5,108 bases of DNA from an uncultured Spirochaetota bacterium (GTDB lineage: Bacteria > Spirochaetota > UBA4802 > UBA5368). Position 1 is the first letter of the stretch; every line of letters starts with the position of its first letter. The position numbers and the translations under genes are program-made. Of this stretch, positions 1 through 5,108 are shown piece by piece. The stretch is from the NCBI GenBank assembly GCA_937864375.1, contig CALMJO010000487.1:1-5108 (forward strand), in the 5' to 3' direction. The notes beneath the pieces were generated by a model, which did not search any database, was not told the origin of the DNA, and saw nothing but the letters and a program-made list of their open reading frames with translations.

Positions 1-1
1 G

Positions 2-1618
2 GGAAAGTCCATTCTCAGCGACGCGCTTTCGGGGGTGCTGGGCGACCGCATGACCACCGACCAGATCCGCACCGGGTTCGAGCGCGCTACGCTCGAGGGC
101 GTGTTCGAGATAGGCGCGCTCCCCCAGGTAAAGTCCATCCTCGAGGAATCGGGCATCGACTGCGACGACGACACGCTGGTGCTGCGCAGGGAGATCTACA
201 CGAACGGCAAAGGGCGCAGCTTCGCCAACTCCGCTCAGATCCCCATTTCGAAGCTCCAGGAGATCGGCGAGTACCTGGTCGACATCCACGGCCAGAACGA
301 GCACCAGAATATCATGAAGGTCGCGCGGCACCGTGAGATGCTGGACAGCTACGCAGGCCACGGCGCGCTGGTGGAAAAGATCGGCGGGATCTACGGGAAG
401 CTCCAGTCGCTCAAGGACGGCATCGGCTCCTTCGAGGTGGACGAAAAGGAAAAGTCGCGCAGGATCGAGTACCTCTCGTTCGTCATAAAGGAGATCGAAT
501 CGGCGAAGCTCGTCCCCGGCGAGGAAGAGGCGCTCAAGAGCGAATCGGCGCTATTACAAAACGCGGAGAAGCTCTTCCGGGAACTGAGTACGTCGGCCAC
601 CCTCCTCAAGGGCGACGGCGGGATCATCCCTGCGCTCAAGAAGGTGGACTCGAGCCTCTCGGCCATCAGCGACTTCGACGCGAAGCTATCGGGAGTACTG
701 GAGGGCGTGAAGGAATCGCTCTACGGCCTCGAGGACGCCGCGGCGGTCCTGCGCGATTTCGAGAAAGGAATAAGCTTCTCGCCCGAGCGCGTGAACGAGG
801 TGGAGGACCGCCTCGCGCTCATCGCAGGGCTCCGCAAGAAATACGGGAGCACCGTCAAGGAGGTGCTCGAATTCGCCGACAAGTCGCGCCGCGAGCTCGA
901 GGCCTTCACCTCCTCCGAGGAACAGATCGAAAAGCTCAAGGAGGAGTATCGCGCAACGGTAAAGACCGCCAAGGAGACGGCGCTCGACCTCTCCGAGCGG
1001 CGCAGGACCGTCGCGAAGTCGCTCGAGGAGAGCGTCATGCGCGAGCTCCGGGACCTGGGCATGGCCGGCACGGTGTTCCGCATCTCCATCAAGCGGGAGA
1101 TCAGCGACGACGGCGAGATCGAATCCGAAAACAAGCGCTACGTGCTCTATCCCCACGGCCTCGACCGGATCGAGTTCCTCCTCTCCGCGAACGAGGGCGA
1201 GGACCTCCGGCAGCTCAGGAAGGCCGCGTCGGGCGGCGAGATGTCGCGCATCATGCTTTCCCTGAAAAAAGTGATACTCGCCGCCGACATCGTGGGGAGC
1301 CTCATCTTCGACGAGGTGGACGCGGGCGTGGGCGGGAAGATCGCCGAGGTCGTGGGCCGCAAGCTCAAGTCGCTCGCCGCGGAGCGCCAGGTCCTGGTGA
1401 TCACGCACCTGCCCCAGATCGCGGCGATGAGCGATTCGCATTTTTCCGTTTCAAAGGATCACACGAACGGCCGCGTGACCACCCTGGTGAAGACTCTCTC
1501 CCGCGCCGAAAAGGTGCGCGAGGTCGCGCGCATGCTCGCCGGCGAAAAGGTCACCGACCTCTCCGTGAAGCACGCCGAGGAGATGGTCGCGCTTGCAGAG
1601 AAGGAAGGGCGCGCATGA
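2..1618 (+). CDS. recN: DNA repair protein RecN, 5'-truncated by window edge
   Basis: RecN is a cytoplasmic SMC-like ATPase that acts in recombinational repair of double-strand breaks. The frame is open from base 2, where the first residues GKS are the end of the Walker A loop, so the N-terminal 30 or so residues lie outside the window; the ATG at 35 is internal. Numbering visible residues from base 2, 538 are present. The RecN-typical VDIHGQNEHQ motif is near 93-102. A long charged, Glu/Lys-rich stretch (about 125-355) fits the coiled-coil arms. The ABC signature ASGGEMSR is near 409-416, Walker B LIFDEVDAGVGG near 434-445, and the H-loop VITHLPQIAAMSD near 467-479. Both ATPase halves and the spacing fit a full-length family member of about 550-570 residues, and no frameshift is seen. 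The stop overlaps the next gene by ATGA. Identification is secure from the motif set. Confidence 0.97.
   Translation, partial: GKSILSDALSGVLGDRMTTDQIRTGFERATLEGVFEIGALPQVKSILEESGIDCDDDTLVLRREIYTNGKGRSFANSAQIPISKLQEIGEYLVDIHGQNEHQNIMKVARHREMLDSYAGHGALVEKIGGIYGKLQSLKDGIGSFEVDEKEKSRRIEYLSFVIKEIESAKLVPGEEEALKSESALLQNAEKLFRELSTSATLLKGDGGIIPALKKVDSSLSAISDFDAKLSGVLEGVKESLYGLEDAAAVLRDFEKGISFSPERVNEVEDRLALIAGLRKKYGSTVKEVLEFADKSRRELEAFTSSEEQIEKLKEEYRATVKTAKETALDLSERRRTVAKSLEESVMRELRDLGMAGTVFRISIKREISDDGEIESENKRYVLYPHGLDRIEFLLSANEGEDLRQLRKAASGGEMSRIMLSLKKVILAADIVGSLIFDEVDAGVGGKIAEVVGRKLKSLAAERQVLVITHLPQIAAMSDSHFSVSKDHTNGRVTTLVKTLSRAEKVREVARMLAGEKVTDLSVKHAEEMVALAEKEGRA
1601..1608 (+). promoter_or_regulatory. 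Shine-Dalgarno site of the HExxH gene, inside the end of recN
   Basis: The purine run AAGGAAGG ends 6 nt before the ATG at 1615. Together with the ATGA overlap it supports 1615 as the true start and translational coupling to recN. Confidence 0.7.
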
Positions 1619-2217
1619 ATGCGACCGTCCCCCGCGAGCGCGTCGCCGCCTCGATCAACGTCACCGACGTGCTTACCCTGGTGGTCAAGGAGATTGCCGG
1701 ACGCTCGGAATCCTACCGCCACATCGACGCCGGCCGCACGCTCGTGTGCCTGTCCTCGAACCGCGCGGGGGGCCGCGGCGGCGCCATCTACGGCAAGCTC
1801 GTGCCGCTCCGGTTCAAGGACGGCGCGCAAAGCCTCCGCTACCGCGGCAGGACCTACACGATGCCGCGCATCGTGTACGCCGGGATCGAGCAGCGGTACG
1901 TGGTCTATTTTTATTTCCCGCGCTTTTTTGACCTTCCCGCCGCGGAGAAGCTCCGGGTCATCTTCCACGAGCTCCACCACATAAGCCCGCAATTCGACGG
2001 CGACATCCGGCGCATGGGAAGGGTTAAGTCGGCCCACGGCGCGTCGCGCTCCGGATTCGACAGGCAGTTCGAACGGGAGATGGGCGTGTTCAACGAATGG
2101 ATCGCCGACACGCCCTATTTCAATTTCCTGTCGATGGATTCGCGCGGCCTGATGAGCTCGTTCACACGGATAAAGGGCCGCCGGCTCAAGATGCCCAGGC
2201 CCGTTCTTTTGGACTGA
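1615..2217 (+). CDS. Putative HExxH zinc metallopeptidase (phage-metallopeptidase-like), 200 aa
   Basis: This is a 200-residue protein with no signal peptide or membrane segment, so probably cytoplasmic. The central motif VIFHELHHISPQFDGD (about 115-130) gives the gluzincin-type HExxH with H118, E119 and H122. H141, in the downstream SAHGASRSGFD segment, is a possible third metal ligand, as in small putative metallopeptidases whose HELxHI motif is followed by a basic stretch and another His. The middle third (about 55-105) alternates short hydrophobic strands (LVPLRF, YVVYFYF) ahead of the motif helix. The start overlaps the recN stop by ATGA and has a good ribosome site, so it is likely co-translated with recN; GC-rich third positions match recN. 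The substrate is unknown and the catalytic role is inferred from the motif only. It could also be a structural metal-binding protein. The frame is not one of the GC-driven shadows because codon use and the zinc motif agree. Confidence 0.8.
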   Translation: MNATVPRERVAASINVTDVLTLVVKEIAGRSESYRHIDAGRTLVCLSSNRAGGRGGAIYGKLVPLRFKDGAQSLRYRGRTYTMPRIVYAGIEQRYVVYFYFPRFFDLPAAEKLRVIFHELHHISPQFDGDIRRMGRVKSAHGASRSGFDRQFEREMGVFNEWIADTPYFNFLSMDSRGLMSSFTRIKGRRLKMPRPVLLD

Positions 2218-2221
2218 GAAC

Positions 2222-2239
2222 GAATCGCTTATCCGATTC
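2222..2239. terminator. Weak hairpin after the metallopeptidase gene
   Basis: Perfect 6-bp arms GAATCG/CGATTC enclose a 6-nt loop, starting 4 nt after the stop at 2217. No T tract follows, so it is at best a weak or factor-assisted 3' end for the recN transcript, or chance. Confidence 0.25.
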
Positions 2240-2278
2240 TGCCCGTATGAACTATGTACCGTTTCCACACCGGAACTA

Positions 2279-2440
2279 CTAACCGACTTTCTCCTTAGTC
2301 ATCATCCGCCACAGCCTGGTTTTCACGGCATCAAACACGCCTTTTCCGACGCCTCAGAGCCATTCGACAAACGAGGCGATCCCGCCCCGGAAGGCCTTCC
2401 AGGCGCCTCTGGCCATGTGCACCGACTTCATTACTTCCAT
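2279..2440 (-). pseudogene. Relic of unknown gene family X (copy 1), with in-frame TGA
   Basis: On the minus strand from the ATG at 2440, a 53-residue frame reads through one internal TGA (codon 29) to a TAG at 2279-2281. It is clearly related to the reading frame at 3823-4133. Over 47 aligned codons with no gaps, 25 residues are identical, among them the M-x-x-V-x-MA-x-GA-x-x-AF pattern and the later KGV-x-DA and LW pairs. Similarity continues on both sides of the stop, which replaces a Lys codon (AAG) of copy 2. The sequence is helix-like, with spaced Met, Phe, Trp and Ala and charged residues between. I do not recognise the family. The frame stays open upstream of 2440 for some 30 bases with only weak similarity, so the original start is unclear. 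Decay is the simplest reading; TGA recoding is not supported by anything else here. It is transcribed divergently from the DUF4143-type gene. Confidence 0.6.
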
Positions 2441-2537
2441 TTTATGTCGAACTTTACTATTTCCAGGGTCAATAATAGATTGACTTTCCCCAAATTAAGT
2501 TAAATATGGCATTAAATATACAATTTTGAGGCGCAAA
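2441..2537. promoter_or_regulatory. AT-rich divergent intergenic region, probable promoter of the DUF4143-type gene
   Basis: This 97-bp gap is much richer in A and T than the flanking genes. On the plus strand TTGACT (2480-2485) resembles a -35 box, and TAAATA or nearby TA-rich hexamers (2501-2520) could serve as -10, but the spacing is not ideal for any single pair. On the minus strand a TTGACC faces the relic. The promoter role is inferred from composition and position. Confidence 0.35.
2528..2531 (+). promoter_or_regulatory. Shine-Dalgarno site deciding the start of the DUF4143-type gene
   Basis: GAGG lies 6 nt before the ATG at 2538. The alternative TTG at 2526 overlaps this site and has no ribosome site of its own, so ATG 2538 is preferred. 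Confidence 0.6.
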
Positions 2538-3689
2538 ATGGAATCAATAACTCGATATTTCAAATCTCCGCCTGATCACTTCTTCCTTTTAGGGCCGCGC
2601 GGCACGGGTAAGACCTGGCTCACCCAGAGACTTTTTCCAGAAGCGCTCCGTATCGATCTTCTGGAGCCGGAAACCCTGCGATCGCTGTCTGCCCGACCGG
2701 AGCGCTTACGGGAGTTGATTGAGGGCAGACCGGGCATCCCCCAGGTGGTCATCGACGAGGTGCAAAAGCTTCCGGTATTACTGGAAGTCGCCCACCTGAT
2801 GATCGAAGAAAAGCATGATATTCAGTTCATATTCACCGGTTCAAGCGCCCGCAAGCTTCGGCGCGGCGGTGTGAATCTGCTGGGAGGACGGGCGGCGCAC
2901 AAGAGCCTGCATCCCTTCATGGCCGCCGAGATAGGCGCGCAATTCAACCTGGAAAAGGCATTGCGCATGGGCATGCTTCCTGTCGTGCATGGCGGCAAGG
3001 TACCCGAAGAGACCCTGCGCGCATACAGCGGGCTCTATCTGCGGGAAGAAGTGCAGATGGAAGGGCTGGTGCGCACTATTGGAAGCTTTTCCCGCTTCCT
3101 CGAAGCGATCAGTTTCTCGCAGGCGTCCGTGCTCAACCTGGCGAATGTCGCGCGGGAATGCCACGTAAACCGCAAGTCGGTAGAGGGTTACCTGGAAATA
3201 CTGGAGGACCTGCTGCTGGCGTTCCGGGTGCCGGTTTTCACCAGGCGTGCAAAGCGCGAGCTTGCGGTGCATCCAAAATTCTATTTATTTGATACCGGCG
3301 TCTTCCGCGCCAACAGGCCGACCGGGCCGCTCGATGCGCCGTACGAAATAGACGGCGCCGCGCTGGAGGGTCTTGTCGCCCAGCACCTTCGGGCGTGGTG
3401 CGAGTATTCGGGCGGAAATCACCGGTTGTATTACTGGCAGACGCGGTCGAAAGTGGAGGTTGATTTCGTAGTCTACGGAGAGAGCGGCCTGCATGCGCTG
3501 GAAGTGAAGAACTCCTCACAGGTGCGTCCGGCCGACCTGAGCGGGCTTAAAAGCTTCGGCGAAGACTTCCCGGAAAGTCACCGCCGGCTGTTATATCGCG
3601 GGAGGGAGCGACTGTTGCGCGACGGCATATTGTGCATTCCCTGCGAGGAGTTCCTGCTTCAATTGAAACCGGATGAGTTTCCATCGTGA
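2538..3689 (+). CDS. AAA_14/DUF4143-type ATP-binding protein, 383 aa
   Basis: This is a complete member of the large AAA+ ATPase family with an N-terminal AAA_14 domain and a C-terminal DUF4143 domain that has a restriction-nuclease-like fold. Counting from ATG 2538, Walker A GPRGTGKT is at 19-26, Walker B VVIDE at 70-74 followed by VQKLP, and a sensor-like FIFTGSSARKL at 97-107. The middle (about 155-240) holds the YLREEV segment and a winged-helix-like stretch (LANVARECHVNRKSVEGYLEIL split around 200-222). The C-terminal part has YLFDTGV (249-255), E277, VDF with D309, and LEVKNS with E322 and K324, matching a PD-(D/E)xK-type constellation. Length is normal for the family (roughly 370-420). 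Cellular role is unsettled in this family; members are common accessory genes, sometimes discussed as toxin- or defence-like, and no cognate partner is visible here. Codons are less GC-biased at third positions than in recN, suggesting transfer. Both sides carry gene relics, and no terminator follows before 3704. Confidence 0.92.
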   Translation: MESITRYFKSPPDHFFLLGPRGTGKTWLTQRLFPEALRIDLLEPETLRSLSARPERLRELIEGRPGIPQVVIDEVQKLPVLLEVAHLMIEEKHDIQFIFTGSSARKLRRGGVNLLGGRAAHKSLHPFMAAEIGAQFNLEKALRMGMLPVVHGGKVPEETLRAYSGLYLREEVQMEGLVRTIGSFSRFLEAISFSQASVLNLANVARECHVNRKSVEGYLEILEDLLLAFRVPVFTRRAKRELAVHPKFYLFDTGVFRANRPTGPLDAPYEIDGAALEGLVAQHLRAWCEYSGGNHRLYYWQTRSKVEVDFVVYGESGLHALEVKNSSQVRPADLSGLKSFGEDFPESHRRLLYRGRERLLRDGILCIPCEEFLLQLKPDEFPS

Positions 3690-3703
3690 TCGTCGCTGTA
3701 CGG

Positions 3704-3819
3704 TTCCCCTTTCCATTCCACTGCACCTTAGCCACATTCTTCACAAGATGAATCCCACGCCCGCAGCTCCTGAACACGCACTCCGGCTTCCGCGGGTCGG
3801 GAACGCTCTCCGGATCATA
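3704..3819 (-). pseudogene. Truncated copy of the anti-sigma-type HATPase (C-terminal 38 codons)
   Basis: These 116 bases match 4645-4760, inside the intact ATPase gene, with no gaps and 11 mismatches (about 90 percent). They encode the segment from YDP through VPDPRKPECVF, the GRGIHLVKNV ATP-lid/G2 region and WNGKGN. The N box and most of the G1 motif are missing, so it cannot bind ATP. Of 10 differing codons, 7 are synonymous; the changes are Ala to Glu, Trp to Cys and Lys to Gln. The native C-terminal end (the EVRVRL strand) is also missing: similarity stops at 3704, 14 bases after the DUF4143-type stop. The minus-strand frame runs on into antisense of that gene. It is a remnant of a paralogue, not a functional gene. 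Confidence 0.85.
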
Positions 3820-3822
3820 TTC

Positions 3823-4133
3823 TTCCACAGACAGGTATCCATGGCATCGTACACGCCCTTGTTGGCGCCCTTGAGCTGCTCGGCGAACGAGGTGAGCATC
3901 CCCTGGAATGCCTGGTAGGCGCCCTCGGCCATACGCACCGTCTGCATGTTTTCCATGCGGTTGATGTAGGTCTTCATCTGCTCGTCAAAGCTTGCCTTGT
4001 ATTTGGCCGTGGAGATTCCCAGGTCAAAGAGCGCGGTGAAGCCCATCGTGGTGTCGATCGCCTGTGCGCTGCTGGTGAGGTGGGGCGTGACCCTCGCCGC
4101 TGATGCTGCATTGAACTTACTGATCGCACACGC
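3823..4133 (-). pseudogene. Fragment of unknown gene family X (copy 2), fused to HATPase remnant
   Basis: On the minus strand the frame is open from just after a TGA at 4134-4136 down through 3823. The first ATG is at 4046 but the coding look (Ala/Ser/Thr-rich, then GFTALFDLGISTAKYK) already begins upstream, so this may be an internal piece of a longer protein. The part from Met at 3956 (RMENMQTVRMAEGAYQAF) to the LWKNM segment matches the relic at 2279-2440 without gaps, 25 of 47 residues identical. The predicted character is long amphipathic helix; no transmembrane segment, signal peptide or catalytic motif is seen. At about 3819-3823 the family similarity ends and sequence of the HATPase gene takes over in a different frame, leaving a meaningless chimeric tail down to 3741. 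I do not recognise the family. It is called a pseudogene because the 3' end is replaced and the 5' end lacks a convincing start. Confidence 0.6.
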
Positions 4134-4189
4134 TCAATGACGTCTCGATCTTTCCACCCGTCGGCTCGGGTCGCGCTGCTACGGGCTCC

Positions 4190-4440
4190 GCTATCGCTCC
4201 GGTCGCGGCGAACGGCTGCCGCGACTTCCCCTGCGCATCGCTCACGCGTGGCGTGGGACGCCTAACGGCATTTTTTCTTTGCCCCTGGCAGGGGCTTGCT
4301 TGCTACTTTCTTTCTACGGAGAAAGAAAGTAGCCAATCAAACGCCGGGGAGGCTGTCGCCCAAACTCGCTCTCGCCGGCTGGCGCCGGACTCGCCTCAGA
4401 CATTAGGGCGAATATGGTTTGCCGCCGAAAGGGCGGCCAT
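4190..4440. repeat. Hairpin-rich non-coding block, likely dispersed repeat
   Basis: Several short perfect inverted repeats are packed here: GTCGCGGC/GCCGCGAC (4202-4225, 8-bp arms), GGCGT/ACGCC (4250-4262), GCCCC/GGGGC (4281-4295), a 14-bp pair (4302-4333), and GCCGCC/GGCGGC (4421-4437). An open frame across 4253-4474 exists on the plus strand but its residues look like translated repeat (for example CYFLSTEKESSQSN). From general knowledge, very similar CTACTTTCTTT...AAAGAAAGTAG hairpin blocks occur between genes in many GC-rich bacteria and are often misannotated as small proteins. The function is unknown, and dispersal in this genome is inferred. Confidence 0.5.
4302..4333. repeat. Perfect 14-bp inverted repeat with 4-nt loop
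   Basis: The arms GCTACTTTCTTTCT (4302-4315) and AGAAAGAAAGTAGC (4320-4333) are exactly complementary around the loop ACGG. It would form a strong hairpin in RNA of either strand. No T tract follows on either side, so it is not a standard intrinsic terminator. Confidence 0.85.
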
Positions 4441-4448
4441 CAAGTGGC

Positions 4449-4616
4449 TTATTCCTCGTTCAACAATGCCATGAATTCCGCTTTCAGTGGAGTTACCCGA
4501 TCACGATACCTGTTGTACTCACGACCTATGCTTAACAACTACAATCAGATCCATGCACCTATTATGACATCCAATACAGACCAGACGCTATCCGATCGAT
4601 ATTTTAGATCGCCCAT
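4449..4616 (-). pseudogene. Decayed small reading frame downstream of the HATPase gene
   Basis: On the minus strand an ATG at 4616 lies 6 nt after the stop of the HATPase gene. The frame reads MGDLKYRSDSVWSVLDVIIG and on to WI, then meets TGA and TAG two codons apart (codons 24 and 26). In the same frame it continues for 29 protein-like residues (starting LLSIGREYNRYRDRV and ending EFMALLNEE) to a TAA at 4449-4451. Staying in one frame on both sides of the stops suggests a decayed or truncated gene once co-transcribed with the ATPase. The product is not recognised. The call could be wrong: the stretch is short, and an unrelated 92-residue frame covers the plus strand here. Confidence 0.3.
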
Positions 4617-4622
4617 TTCCTA

Positions 4623-5018
4623 TCACAACCGCACTCGCACCTCATTCCCCTTTCCGTTCCATTTCACCTTCGCCACATTCTTCACGAGATGAATCCCCCG
4701 CCCCCAGCTCCGGAACACGCACTCCGGCTTCCGTGGATCGGGAACGCTCGCCGGATCATAGCCGTTCCCCTGGTCCGTTACCTTGATTTCCACTGAATAG
4801 CCGTGCGGCTCTATGGACAGTTGAATGCGCTTGCCCGGATCGTGCAAGTTCCCGTGCACCACGGCGTTTGTGAGCAGCTCGTCCAGGGACAGGGCGAAGT
4901 AGAACTCATCCACGTGCGCCGCGATCCCCTGGCTCTTCAAAGCCCGCAGGTATTCCAGGGATTCCTGGAGCAGGGGCGCGATGGCGGAGGTTTCGGAGGG
5001 GATGGTTTTGTTGAACAT
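4623..5018 (-). CDS. RsbW-like anti-sigma-type ATP-binding protein (HATPase_c_2), 131 aa
   Basis: This is a compact GHKL-fold ATPase domain of the RsbW/SpoIIAB serine-kinase anti-sigma type, the kind that binds a sigma factor or phosphorylates a STAS-domain antagonist. The N box SLDELLTNAVVHGN is at 44-57 (E47, N51, H55), the G1 box VTDQGNGYDP at 80-89 (D82, G84, G86), and the G2/lid region SWGRGIHLVKNV at 104-115 (G106, G108). A final strand NEVRVRL closes the fold at 125-131. Length 131 is normal for single-domain members (about 130-160). The protein is soluble, with no signal peptide. No sigma factor, STAS protein or phosphatase is visible nearby, so the partner is unknown. The ATG at 5018 is the only good start, but the 30 bases before it show no clear Shine-Dalgarno. 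A 116-bp diverged partial copy lies at 3704-3819, so the gene belongs to a locally duplicated family. Confidence 0.9.
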   Translation of the reverse strand: MFNKTIPSETSAIAPLLQESLEYLRALKSQGIAAHVDEFYFALSLDELLTNAVVHGNLHDPGKRIQLSIEPHGYSVEIKVTDQGNGYDPASVPDPRKPECVFRSWGRGIHLVKNVAKVKWNGKGNEVRVRL

Positions 5019-5108
5019 GCGGCTTAAATGACTCAGGGACGTATATCAATATAAACTGCACCGATTTTATATGTTCCATCATCCTGTTTGGAAAGGATGA
5101 TGTAATAG
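5019..5108 (-). promoter_or_regulatory. Upstream region of the HATPase gene with 9-bp inverted repeat
   Basis: The 90 bases before the ATG are AT-rich in the part around 5045-5075, with several TATA-like hexamers that could be a minus-strand -10 box; none pairs convincingly with a -35. At 5077-5102 the arms CATCATCCT and AGGATGATG are perfectly complementary around an 8-nt spacer. No T tract follows on the minus strand. It may be an operator, a leader hairpin, or the end of an upstream gene beyond the window. Confidence 0.35.

Noticed and set aside
686..1441. Long minus-strand open frame of 251 codons opposite recN
   Set aside because: Shadow of the GC-rich recN codon pattern; the plus-strand frame has all RecN motifs.
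1459..2268. 269-codon minus-strand open frame opposite the recN end and metallopeptidase
   Set aside because: Antisense shadow with His/Arg/Ala-rich, motif-free translation; spans two real plus-strand genes.
2389..2400. 12-bp perfect palindrome GGAAGGCCTTCC
   Set aside because: Lies inside the family X relic coding sequence and is explained by Lys-Ala-Phe codons; no flanking structure supports a site.
2279..2440. TGA recoding (selenocysteine or tryptophan) in family X copy 1
   Set aside because: The matching residue in copy 2 is Lys, TGA serves as the normal stop in the genes here, and no SECIS-like hairpin is seen, so decay is simpler.
4302..4333. Intrinsic terminator
   Set aside because: The stem is strong but no T tract follows on either strand.
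4190..4440. CRISPR array
   Set aside because: The hairpins differ from one another and are not regularly spaced direct repeats.
4253..4474. 73-codon plus-strand frame in the hairpin block
   Set aside because: Translation runs straight through several perfect inverted repeats and looks like the commonly misannotated repeat-derived peptides.
4414..4692. 92-codon plus-strand frame
   Set aside because: Its end overlaps the HATPase gene antisense, and it has no ribosome site and no recognisable features.

Overview
The window is GC-rich bacterial chromosome. The gene order alone does not fix a taxon. A stand-alone anti-sigma-type ATPase plus a GC-rich recN would fit an environmental lineage such as Spirochaetota, but that is only a guess. 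Two parts can be told apart: an orderly, high-GC left third (1-2217) and a patchwork right part (2218-5108) made of one intact accessory gene, one intact regulatory gene, and at least three gene relics.

Left part: recN, cut by the left window edge inside its Walker A motif, runs to 1618. It overlaps by an ATGA junction with a 200-residue HExxH putative metallopeptidase (1615-2217). The two look like a translationally coupled pair on the plus strand.

Middle: a decayed minus-strand gene fragment (2279-2440) carries an in-frame TGA. An AT-rich promoter-like gap (2441-2537) separates it from a complete plus-strand AAA_14/DUF4143-type ATPase (2538-3689), whose more AT-tolerant codon use differs from the recN operon and suggests acquired DNA.

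Right part: only 14 bases after the DUF4143-type gene comes a 116-bp truncated copy (3704-3819) of the anti-sigma-type ATPase gene that is intact at 4623-5018. This copy is joined at a short microhomology to a larger fragment (about 3823-4133) of the same unknown gene family whose relic lies at 2279-2440. Beyond it, 4190-4440 is a cluster of short perfect hairpins, including a 14-bp-arm inverted repeat, and looks like a dispersed non-coding repeat. A short decayed reading frame (4449-4616) with two in-frame stops follows the intact ATPase gene directly on the minus strand.

The most interesting signal is the recurrence of two families (the RsbW-like ATPase and an unnamed helical protein, called X here) as intact and broken copies within 3 kb. 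This points to a locus shaped by duplication, recombination and decay around an acquired ATPase cassette. I see no CRISPR array, tRNA, rRNA or intact transposase.
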